From contig CM049319.1 in the NCBI GenBank assembly GCA_026874595.1, forward strand, positions 54,730,917 to 54,794,916: a stretch of 64,000 bases of DNA. Reading direction: 5' to 3'. Made by a program: the position numbers and the translations under genes. Shown piece after piece: positions 25,001 to 38,000 of the stretch; the first letter of the stretch is position 1, and every line of letters starts with the position of its first letter. The notes beneath the pieces are model-generated. The model saw only the letters and a program-made list of their open reading frames with translations, had not been told where the DNA came from and made no database searches. This stretch comes from Sipunculus nudus (taxonomy: Eukaryota; Annelida; Sipuncula; Golfingiida; Sipunculidae).

Positions 25001-28000
25001 AGGGCGAATGAATGGCCAGCCGCTCATGTTAGCCTAAGAAGGTAAACCTGCCTAATCGACAACTTTAATTATTTGTCAGCGACCAGCTGATCATTCCTTG
25101 AAAGTTACTTTGCTTCACTTCTTATAAGAGATTGAACAAATACCTATTTCTCCAAGAGAAAATAGTTCTAATGGGTCAATATTTGATCATACTGTACACG
25201 GATTGGCACAGATATGCATAAAAATAATTCTATTTACCATATTTTATTCTGAAAATATGTCGCATAAACTGAATAAAAAAATTAAAAAAAAAAATTCCGA
25301 CCTACCTACCCTATTTTTCACTGGCATGTAATCGGAAATAAAGACCTTTTTTTTAGGCCTAACCTCTAATCTTACCAGTCGCACCCATATTGCACCACAT
25401 ACTGGACTTTTAATAAATGGACTAGCAATTACCCATGCTACGCACGGTTTTGGGCGAGCATTTAGTTCTGATGTCAAATAGTGTGTCATAGTTTCATGTT
25501 TTGGGTGTACAATGTTACTGTCTCTTTGAATCCGACATTTGGTATAAGTGTTCTGTCTCTGAGTTAACCTTGTGTCGGAGTCTGAATGACCTGTTCGAAT
25601 ACGTTCTTGTCCGAATGGTGGAATGTCTTCGGACAAACATGGGGCATATGTATGTCAAAAATCATGGCAGAGGAGACATGTAAATTCACACAAATCGCAT
25701 TACGCTATTAATATATAGATCCATTATATGCATTGTGTTATGCATAAAACTCTAATTGAAGCCGAGAGGTTGGCCGGAGAATTTTTGAAGAATTTGATAT
25801 GTTAAATAAAATCATTTTTATATGAAAATATATATTATGCTGAATATCGCCATTTAAAGTTGCCCTCCGCGCCCATAAATCTGCCAGTAAAGGAACCTGT
25901 TATCTTGCATTGTAGTACAGTACAGCGCTGAGACGTGATCTCGATAATTGCATTCCGGTTATATGAACAAAAACTAGGCACTCACATGGTCGGGCAATCC
26001 CGCTGCGCAAAAGTTTGTGGTAGCATTATATTATGTGGTACATTTAATGGCTGTATATATTTTTAAATATCACGCACTCCTTTCTGTTTGAAAGCTGAGC
26101 CAATGTTTTCCAGTGAGACAGTCACTGCGTTCAGGCAGTGTGTTAAACCCGGATCCCACTCCGGATCCTGGAACCCAAGGAAAATTTGTAATTCTTAAAC
26201 TCTCATGGTAATTTGTCCATATATTAAAGCATAATCATATCTAAAGACATATTTTATATTATGTTTGGTTAAAACATAAGAAATAGTCTGTTTTGCAACA
26301 AAAATTGATTTAAAAAAAAACACTTACGGCCCCTTGGGCACGGATCTCACGGATTACACGGACCCCGTTTTCTCGTTGTTTTACCATTTCTTTAGTACAT
26401 ACATGTATTTAACATCACGTTTAGCCATGACACATTTGTGATTAATTATTGTGTTTGTATCTGTATTTTTACATTTCTGTCTCAGTTTTTATTCATTATT
26501 TTATATTTGCTATTTATTTCATTTGTGTAGCATTTTAAAAAGTATTATAATTTAAAACATTTACAAAATCATTATTTTGGAACCTGTAGTTGCTTTAAAT
26601 GCAAGTTATCAACAATTCCTTTCTTTATTTATATTATTGCCAACTTTAAAATTGCATGGTTGTTATGAATGGAGCACAAAACCTGTTGTTATGTGGGAGT
26701 GCTCTGATATATCAGTCTCAGGTCCGCTCAACTGTTAGTGCACTTCAAACTAAATCTCCCCCACTGTGTCTGCACTATTATATTTTCATTTAAAATAACA
26801 AATATTATATTTAGTGTGTGACATGAGTGCTATTTTTGTCCTCTTTTAGTGATAAATAAAAATATGAGCGGTGTTTACTGGGGTCCGTCAAAATTGAACA
26901 GTCGGTAAATTCAAGTAAATGAGGTCCGTCTTCCTCGAAATATTTTTGTAATAATAAATCTTTCAGTGAATCGGTCATTTAGGGACAACATTAAGGGACT
27001 TTGCTCTGTCCTTACATGAACAATAGATGTGTTTTTATCGTATAAATAATGGAAAATGAGGAAATAGGTTTTTGGGGTCCGGGGACCGTGGGGTTCGGGT
27101 TTTACACACTACCCTGCATTCACTACTGCTCGGAAAATTTTCATTCTTTGAAAGATCCCCCTTTTGAGCATTTTCCTCACGCGAGATCTCCTTGTGCACA
27201 ATAGACCTTTTGGCTGCCCGGAGGTTGCCTTTTGAGAAGGGATCACCAATGGGGATTATTTCGGGCCAGTCACCGCAAATTTAAGATAAACCCAGATAGG
27301 GCCCCCGGAGAAAAACTCTGTCCCGCCATCAAACACTCTGTGGCCATTGTGTTACCAGGCCCGAAGACACAAAGAAAAGAGGTGCCCGCAGGGAGCAGGT
27401 ATTAAAATTATTAATTAGGCAGGTAATATGCAAATATTGCAAATAAAAGTGGGTGGAATCTCTTCGAACAAACCCTGAGCATATGTATGTCAGAAATCAT
27501 GACAAACCGTACGGTAGTATCAGAGGAGATACGGAAAATTACAAAAATCCCCTTACGCTAGTAATATATAGATTATATCAACCACAGAGCTGTCATAGCA
27601 CAGGTAATAAACCTGTATAACCTTATATTACGCACTATTGCCAACTGTAATAGCTCTCCTTTGTCATAAAGAGGCTCCACCAAGGGCTTTGAGTTGCCAC
27701 ATAATAAACCCAAGTGTCTTGTTCTCACAAAATGCGAAGGGTTCATGGCAACATCAGATCTGCCTGTCCTAATTGTATATAATTGTAAAATGCCTGTTTT
27801 GTCCTACACGGCTTGTTGTTGTTTTCCCAAGCATATACACTTTGAAAAAGACGAAATAGCCGTTCATAATGGCAAAGTTTATGGTAAATGCCAAAAATGA
27901 ATATGGTCCATTTCGGCCGCCGACAATATCGGCCGCCAGCCTTAAATCGACCATATCGGCCGCCAGCACCCACCGTGCAACCATTTCCGCACGCAACCCC

Positions 28001-31000
28001 GATGATGCAACTGCTGGGCCCTGACTCTAGTCAGTCAACCATATCGGCCGCGACTGGGGAGGCGGGGCACCATTTCGGCCGCCAGGCTACCTCATTACTA
28101 CAAACACGCTTTCATCATAATTAGAACGAGCCTTTTCAACCAGAAATATGATGGACTTAATAAAAATATATATTTATTCAAAATATGGTTAGTCATATTT
28201 ATAAGAAACATGCGTAAGAAAAATATCAAATTACAACACATGTACTTGCATTGAATAATGAAGAACATTACTTTGTCCTGTAACTTCATTCATGCACTTT
28301 ACATACTTGTTATCTTTTGTTATCAAGTATGTTTGTATATCTTGCTTTTATTCAGGAGATGCCTTGCAAATCAAGATGCCCTCACTGTCCCCCACCATGG
28401 AACAGGGTACTATTGTGAAGTGGTACAAAAAAGAAGGTATGATACTTTGCTCACCTGAAATAATCAAGACACATTAAAATGAAGAATTACAAAATACAGT
28501 GGTTTTAAGGTTATTACCTTTTTTTTCGTAGGGAAATTTATTGTAGTTCTCCAAGATGCCTTCTTATCTTTTTTCACATAAAGCAGGTGATCTCATTTGT
28601 TAAAAAATTATAAATTTCTTCCTTGGTCAGCTTAAATCATTTTTAGCTCAGCTGACTATAAGTCATCTGAGCTATAGTCGTGGTCCATTGTCCGTCGTCC
28701 GTCCGTCTGTCCGTCCGTCCGTCCGTCCGTCCGTCCGTCCGTCCGTCCGTAGATGTGGCACGTTTTGAAACCGTAAGACCTAGGAATCCAAAATTCGGCA
28801 TAATGTTAGATGTCCTCAAGATCTCCTACCAAGCCGAAAACTGGGTGTTTGCAACTTCGTTCCTTTGAGAAATTAAGGAAAAACCTCAATTTTTTATTAA
28901 AAACCTATTTTCACACTTCAGGACTGTCTAATTTCAAAACCACTCATCTGTTTTACCTCATATTTTCCATAAATATTCCTCTTTATAGTTCCTATGTACA
29001 TGCCAGAAATTATGTCTGTATTATTTAATTTAAAAAAGTTATGGGCCCAAACATAATGCATTTTGTAAAAAATCAGAAAAGATATTTGATCACTTAACAC
29101 AAAAAATGTTAATGCTATGGACCTTTTTTCCAGTAATATAACTTTAATTAATCAAAATTAAATTGTATACCCAAAATTAGATGAAAATCTTTTAAATTTT
29201 TTAAAATATTAATAAAAATAAAAAATTGGTACCTTAAATTTTGCCCAAATTTGACCATGGCACGTTTTTTTCCTGTAAGTACTGTGGATTTAATTTTCAC
29301 AGCATGTTTTTGTTAGCATTTCAACTGTAAACACCAAAAATTTGAAACCAGTTGATCAAAAACTGTAGATTTTAATCAAGTTTTCAAGCACCATGTAACA
29401 TATTGTTTACATCAAGCTAGTGTTATGCAGTTTGCAAGAGCTCAGCTTCCCAGCTTCAGCTCTAAGTTCCTTAAATTCGGCATACAGTTAGATGTCTCCA
29501 AAATGCCCTACCATGCCAAGAATTTGGTCACTAGGACATTCGAGATATTAATAAAAAACTTCATTTTTCCATTAAAAACCCATTGTTACACTTCAAGACT
29601 GCCTAATATCAAAACCACTGATCTGACTTTAATCATAAATAATATACATATTTTTCATTCTCTATGCACATGCCAGAATGATGTCAGTATTGTGTAATTG
29701 TTTTAAGTTATGGGCCCAAACATAATGCACTTTGTAAAAAATAAAGAAATATATTTACTCCCTTAACAAGAGCATTGCTGAAGCTAGAGATTTTTTTGTC
29801 AGGGATGTAACATTATTTAATCAAGGTTCAATTGAATACCCAAAATTAGTTCTGAATTTTTCAAATTTTATTTAGTATAAATATAAAATTAGTACCTTAA
29901 ATTTTGCCCAACTGTGACCATGGCACGTTTGTTTCCCATGAGCACTGTTGATATAATTTTCATATCATGCACACATAAGCATTTCAGCTTTTTAGTTTAG
30001 AAAGCTGAAAGAAATTGGCCAAAAATCGTAGCTTTTATTAATGTTTTTTATGAGACCCTGTCAGACTTTGGCTCTCTCCAGCCCCTCTTGAGTCACCTGT
30101 ATGTTGACCTTGTTGACCCATCATCAAATTATGCACGCTTGAGGCGAGGCATACATGGAATCCAGGCAGCTTATGGCAAGCCACAGTTGATCCAGGTGTC
30201 CAACCCAACTCATCTAGTAGTTTTAACCAAGAACATAACAAAAAACAATAAATTAATAAATCTTTATTGGTTTTTAATAACAAATTAAAGAAAAATAGAA
30301 AAGGAATTTGTTAGTTTATAATAACAGGAAATTAACTTGCAGTTACTGATGATTTAAGAATCTTGTATCGATGGGTAGAATGTCATATATTCCAAATAAC
30401 ACCATGCAGTCACCTATGGCATTTTTCAGTTCAATTTTAATGATAAAGAAGTGAATCATATTATTCATTACTAATCATTAGGGATCATATGAAGGAAATT
30501 AGACAAAGATGCAGTTGATAATATTAATCTAGATTCCTGCTGTGTCTAGTGTGTACACTGATGTGAAATTAGTCCAAAATGAATTTTTTACAGTTATTTT
30601 TTAATATAAATAAAAACCATAAAACCAGTTACTTATGATCATTATTTAAATGTGTGAATTTTGTATTTTCTGGATTCTCAACATCATTGTTTGGTGAAAA
30701 CTGAATAAATTCCAGACATGGTGCAAATACTTTGTAATTGTATTTAAATATGAATATGATTTTGTACTCCATTATAAAATTTCTTGCATAAAGAATGGGA
30801 ATTCAGGTAAAAATGAAAATATATGAATACTCGTGCAAATACTTTCAAAATGTATTCATGAATGCATTCATGAATATATTCTTTAATAGTATTTTAATAA
30901 TCATATCAGTTATATTTCATTTTAAAAAATCATATGATTCTCTTATTATTTTTAATAAAAATTATATTTGGGACAATATTTGTATTTTTTTAATAAATAG

Positions 31001-31982
31001 TTAAACTCTTATATTATATGTTCTGCTTATAAGTTATATGGCCAAGTCAAAATCTGTGTGACAATAGTACTCCATTTGTTAATAAAATAAATGAAATCAG
31101 TCCTCTTCCCTATCTCCAAAGGTACTATCAAAATCATACATAAGCTAAACAACAACAACTCATAATACAGCTTATATTTATTACCACACAAAACCAGCAT
31201 GTGCCTCATTTCTAAATAATATTTTTTTATCATATATAACAGCTGAGCGTCGTGACCCATAGGTCCCTTGTTGTATATTATATCGCATAAAAACACACAA
31301 GTTGTGCACAACTTTTCAATGTTATGAAAGAAAAAGTATCTTGAAAAACATTATGAAGTGTACCTATATTTGTATCTTTTAAGTTGATATGTGATGTATA
31401 AGTTACTTGCTTCACCAGTTCCAAGAAGGGTAGTTAGATCAGTTTATTCCTGTTCTTAATATATATTTATTTATTTTGTTTTCCATTTCACAGTTAAGAT
31501 TTTCTGTCATAATTTGTCCTATTAGGCGATGCTGTTGCTGCAGGGGACATCCTGTGTGACATTCAGACAGACAAAGCCGTGGTTGGATTTGAAATTGAAG
31601 AAGATGGAACATTGGCCAAGATTCTGGTGAGAAATTGCTGAAAGAAAATATAATAAATTTACAGGAATATAATAAAGGCTTCTTGACTGAAATCAGTGTT
31701 TCCTTATTACAAAGTCAAGCAAGAAACATTTATTTTTTTCAGTGATTCATCCTGGATCATTTGATAGATAAAATTTGCAAATTTCTATAACCATATTTTT
31801 TTGCCTCTACATTAATAACTATGAGCTTTTTACATGACTATAAAAATGTACAGACACTGACAATTCATTTTGAATAAATTAAATATCACAAATAAATGTT
31901 AAAAACATTGCTCTTTTGTTGGTTTATTTAATAATATACTTTTCAAACTGTATAGCATACATACATACATATATAGATATAT

Positions 31983-32018
<36 letters not shown>

Positions 32019-35000
32019 TGAGCTCCATGATAGAGGTCTCCAACACACCGTCAAACAAATTCTGTTTCTCAGACATTTTATTTTGTTTCATAGAAACCAG
32101 ATGATACCAAGGATGTTGCTGTAGGAACACTTATAGCGCTGATTGTGGAAGAAGGCGAAGACTGGCAGAATGTCACTGTCCCAGCAGATTCTGCTGCTGC
32201 TCCAGAGCCTGCCAGCTCAGCAGCAGACATGGCTCCAGCCACAGCCCAGCCCTCCACAAAGGAAAAACACAGGTTGCCTTTTTGTTAGCAAGGGTTTTAA
32301 TTTCGCGATATATAGCGTTCTCGAATATGGTAAGATGTCCCACCAAGTAAGGTAAACAAGATGGGATGGTGCATCTGCACAAACGGAATAGTACCTGTAC
32401 TTATATTTTGTAATTTCACATGCAGTCACAATAATAAATCCTTCACAAAGTGTTCTAAATGAAGAATTTGCAAAATTTCAGCCTGGCCAATATAAAGCCT
32501 ACCACAGTATGTAAAAAACAGGGCCACTAGGATATAAACTTAAGCAGTGTCACCATATTACAGGCTGTTAAGTGATAAGACTTTTTTGGTCTCAATCCTA
32601 TTTTTCCTACCTTTCCTTGAAAATTCCTACTTTTTATTACATTTTCCTACTTTTCATTTTGCACTGTAACATGCAGTGTCCAAAAGCTGTCAGTTACAAT
32701 GGAATTTTCCTTTTATTACTTTAGGTAAATTATAATGGGTGATTTTTTAGGACCGTGTGGTTACAGAGCTATAAGTGTAAAATGACAACAACATAAAATT
32801 TGTTAGATTATGCTCTCAGTAATGTAACTTTTTATTCCACACTCTTTTGATAAGAATGAGCAATAATAATTTAGTTACATGTGTGGTTTAAGTCCTACTT
32901 TTGTGAAACTTTTTTACTTGAATTTTTTACCTTTTTCTACATTTCCAGTTCTATTTTCTCCTACCTTTTCAAGAGTGTGTGCTTGATAGCTTTATATTAT
33001 ACATATTTGAACATACATTTTGAAAAAAATATATATATATTATAAAGGATTCATAGGTATCTTCTAGGTTTCTGTTCTTCAAAGCATGATTTCTCTTTGA
33101 TATGATGAATCTGAAAACAGATGAGGAATTTTGTTCATTGCTGCCTGTAATTCAGAGAACGATACACTCTTACAGTTTATAAAGTGTTCATTTAAGAAAT
33201 TATATATTAGAAAGCAAATTTAATTATTTTTTTGCAGAGATCTGTGCTTAACAGTAATATTTGATGATAGAGTAAACATGCAAAAATACTGGAAGGACCA
33301 GTCACTACCAACAGCTATTCAGAGATTAATCTCTTTTATATTTCTTTATTCAAATAATGCACAACATTTTAAAACATGCCCTGAGCTGATAATAAGTACT
33401 GTGTGATATGTTTATTTCTGTTCTTGTTGTTTCCAGTGCTCCTATCGGGCCAGCAGTCAGAGCTTTACTTGAGATGTACAATATTAACTCACAGGATGTT
33501 AATAATACAGGACCCCAGGGAAGAATACTCAAAGGGTCTGTATCTTTCTGTGTGTGCCAGTTATGTTATATTAAAATGTATAATATTAACTATGATTAGG
33601 ATATAATGAATAATATTAAAAATTCATAATCTGTGTGCTTTATTATATACATTATGTCATGCTGGAGTTGACATTATTCTTATACTGTTTACAGGTTTAC
33701 TAAAAGGCACACAAAAATGACACCTAGAAATCCCTAGTATGGCTAGGTTCTCTCAGGCCTAACATATTGCATATACAGTAGAGCGCCGTATCATCGAATG
33801 CTGAATTTCCGAAAAATTCGTTAAAATTCGTTTCTCCAAAAATTAAAATGGGGAACCGAAAATTTATTCATATTTCTGAAATATATGTCAAGTATGTAAA
33901 TACCTAAAATGAATATTTGTAATTACGAGTCACAAGGCTTGCAGTCATGTGTTTCAGCCCAGTGGTGACCCTAATTAATTGTTTCCCCAGACAAAGTCGG
34001 GGATACTATGTTTTCATACCGGTCCCGCCGCCGCCGCTGCCGCATATAAATCTTGTTGGCGCGATAACCCAAAAAATATTTCACGGAACTTTACCAAACT
34101 TGGTATATGTATAGATATGGGTAAGAGGACGACGCCTATTTAAAATGAGGTCATGACCTTTACTAGGAGAGTGTCCTTGACCTTGAATAGGTCCAATTTT
34201 GGGGAAAATCACACAAATTCTTTAATATCTCAAGAAATCTTGCATGGATTTATCCCAAAATCAAATTGATGGAAGATCATGGATAGGGTTGTCATGTTCC
34301 AAAAACTGGTGGCGCCACCTATTATTCTTTACTTGTTTTCGTGCCGTTTAATACCCCCAAAATTGCCACCTTACAGTACTGTGAGCATTATAAGTCAAAA
34401 ACTAATGGACAGATTTCTTTTATATTATGCATATACATAGGTATGGGTTATGGGATGATGCTTATTTAAATTGGGGTCATGACCTTTCCTATGATAGTGG
34501 CCTGGACCTTGAATATTGCCATATATGGTGAAAATCACACACCTCTTATGATATCTCCAGTTTTGATAGCCATATGGATTTCAAACATGACTTATGTATG
34601 GCCCACCACAAAAGTAAGAACCCTATAGGTTCTAGGGTCATGAGGTCAAAGGTCAAGGTCACTGGACTGGCATTTTAAAAGATACTGTGGATGCATTTTA
34701 AGCCAAACTTTCATCCCAGGTCTTCCATCTTGAATATATAGCTCACTTGCCAATAGTGGATGATCCATATAAATTTTGGGGTCACAAGGTCAAAGGTCAA
34801 GGCCACAGGAGCTATCTGTCCAAAAATTAGTTTATGGATGAAGGTCACAGGAAACCTCTTTAAAAAGATTGTGGATGCATTTTCAGCCAAACATTTCATC
34901 TCAGATCTTTCATCTTGCACATATAGTTCACCTGCCAAGAGTGGAAGACCCCTATCAGTTTTGAGGTCACAAGGTCAAAGGTGAAGGTCACAGGAGCCAT

Positions 35001-38000
35001 ATGTCCAAAAATTAGTTTCTGGATGATAATTCCTGCTTTTATTGATGTATGGATTTCAAACTTGACTTATATATGTCCCATTGGAAAAGCAAGACCAAAA
35101 TTGATTTTGGGGTCATGAGGTCAAAGGTCAAGGTCACAGGACATCTTTCAAAAAGATGTGGATGCATTTTCAGCCAAACATTTCATCTCAGATCTTTCAT
35201 CTTGCACATATAGTTCACCTGCAAAGAGAGGAAGAACCCTATCAATTTTGAGGTCACAAGGTCAAAGGTGAAGGTCACAGGAGCCATCTGTCCAAAAATT
35301 AGTTTCTGGATGATAATTCCTTCTTTTATTGATGTATGGATTTCAAACTTGGCTTTGTTATTGACCCATTAGAAAAGCAAGACCCGAATTGATTTTGGGG
35401 TCATGAGGTCTAAGGTCAAGGTCACAGGAAACCTCTTTAAAAAGATTGTGGATGCATTTTCAGCAAAACAATTCATCACAGATCTTTCATCTTGCACATA
35501 TAGTTCACCTGCCAAGAGTGGAAGACCCCTATCAATTTTGAGGTCACAATGTCAAAGGTGAAGGTCACAGGAGCCATATGTCCAAAAATTAGTTTCTGGA
35601 TGATAATTCCTGCTTTTATTGATGTATGGATTTCAAACTTGACTTGCATATGTCCCAACGGAAAAGCAAGACCCAAATTGATTTTGGGGTCATGAGGTCA
35701 AAGGTCAAGGTCACAGGACACATCTTTTAAAAAGATCAAGGTCACAGGACCAACATCTTCAACAAGATTGTGGATTGTTAGATGGAAGAACCAATAAATA
35801 TGCCAAGTGTCAGTATATGCTGCTAAAAATGGGGGTCTGTTCTTGTGGGGGGGGGGGGGGGGCTACTTTGTCTGGGGATACTCTGGCACCTGCCAAGAAA
35901 TGTCTAGTTAGTTATGGGCCGATTTTGTTGCAGGGGCAAAGGTTTGAAAACTACAGCTAGCCCGAAACGCTCAGCTCCCTGTACCCCTATCAAGCGACTG
36001 AGCAGTTTATCTAAGAGCACTTGTGTGTTATCAACCACATCTCGTTTGTACTCAAGCTAGCATAGTTCGTCGGCTTTGATAAGATGTCAGGCCAAATAAC
36101 TGGGTTTGAGTTTTAAAGATTCCCTATGATCCTTAGCAAACCCTCTCAGTAAGAATTGTTAAAAATTGGGTAAAGATGCAGATGAAAAAGATATAGCCTG
36201 AAATGTTAATTGTGTCAGAATTTATTTGAAATTTAAAAAATAAAGATAAAAACTAAAGAGACGAGTACAGGTCGTAAGTTGTACAGGATCACAGGGTAAA
36301 AATGTTAAATAGTATCTGTCTGTCTTTGTGTGCATTTGCCTTGTTTCACTGACTGTAAAGAACTGGTGAAGTCTTAAGTTTATTATCTGAAAACACTTCT
36401 TGGCTCCTGTTTGCATCTAAGAATGTTCTACCAGTAAATTCCAGCTAATCAGACGAATCACCAGTTCAGAGAGGTTCAAAAATTAATTCCTGTATCCATA
36501 GAACTGTCTTGCCTACAGAATGGTGTTACTTGGGCAAGAAATGTAACCCAGTTCGTACACAGCTGTACACAAGATTTTATAATAAATCATGTTATACTGG
36601 AGATTTTATATTTATGTAATTTCTCATAAGGGTTTACACCTTTTGGTTAAATCTAAAATAGCACCACAGCAAACAATGTGGTTAAGACAAAATATTATCA
36701 GTGATGACCTACTGACCATTCAACACCTTAATGTTAAAGTTGTTTCTTGTATTTTCAGTGTTAATGTGTTTACATTATTTTTTTATAATTTACACTCTTT
36801 GCTCAGATTAGAATTTCTTTGTAACAGGGATGTATTGAAGCATATAAAAGCACGGGGACTTCAGCCGGTACCGCCACCTGCTGTCCCTCCACCAGAAACA
36901 CCAAAAGCCCAAACCCCAGCTGTGACCCCCACAGCTGCACCAGCTGCTCCACCTGCAGTGAAACTTCCACCTGCTCCACCTGTGGCAGCAGTGGAATCTG
37001 AAGGTTACATTGACATACCACACACCAGCATGAGAGCGGTCATTGCCAAGAGATTAACAGAGTCAAAGGTATATTTTCTCTTTTTACTATCTGGTTAGCT
37101 TCAGTCTGTTTCATCCCCTCATGTCCACCTGTTTTTTGGTTTGAGCATTTTCAATAACTTTTGAGAGATAACCTCATTTTCAACTGGGAAGATAAACATC
37201 TACTTTACACAGTATTTAAGAATAGAATTATTATCAAATATGATAAAACTTTTTACATATTACAACATATCAGCCCCCCTTATGCCAGTCAATGTCTTTA
37301 GTATGTAGCTTCACTTGACAGCTGTTGATTGCTTGGTGTCATGTAAATACTCCAAAAATTATGACCAGCCAAAACAAAGATGGCTACTCATGCAGGGACA
37401 CACCTGATCTATCACATCAAAGGAAAGAGTTAAAAAATGTTGGAAACATTAACTGGAAAATTATTTTAAATTGGTTATACATGAATATTGGATAATGTTA
37501 CCCTAACCAGCAAACTTCTTGTCATAATGTATTGTATATAGATTTAAATATGATGTTATATTATACATATCTTCTGTACAGGACATTATTTAAGGATTTT
37601 CTATTTGTTGCTGACATTTTGCGAAACATTTAGTGAAATGTTATTAAGACTGAATTTTTGTTCTGTATTGATTGTTTTTGATACACCCAGTGTTCCTCTC
37701 TTTCTCTTTCAGACCACAATTCCCCATGCATATGCCAGTATTGACAGTAATATAGGACAAGTGATGAAAATGAGGAAGAGTTTAGCAGGTCAGTTAAAAC
37801 TGTTGTGTTGAAAATTTTGATATATCAGCCCTCATGTTAATATATGCTGGCAAACACACACAACAAAAGGAAGAAAGACAATGGGAGAGAAATGTTATTA
37901 ATTTAGGATCAAACCAGCAGCTCAATTTCTTCTACTACTATAAATCTGCATTCCAAAGAATGCAAGCCTCTGCCATGAGGGGGTCCCACTTATGGGATGC

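Noticed and set aside
27888-28124. 78-codon Pro/Arg-rich frame across the GGCCGC cluster
   Set aside because: The composition is dictated by the repeated motif and no splice site links it to PDHX in phase.
36589-36827. Extension of PDHX exon 6 upstream in an open frame
   Set aside because: It is AT-rich and lies before a clear acceptor (TTTGTAACAG). The split Gly codon joins exon 5 only if splicing occurs at 36828.
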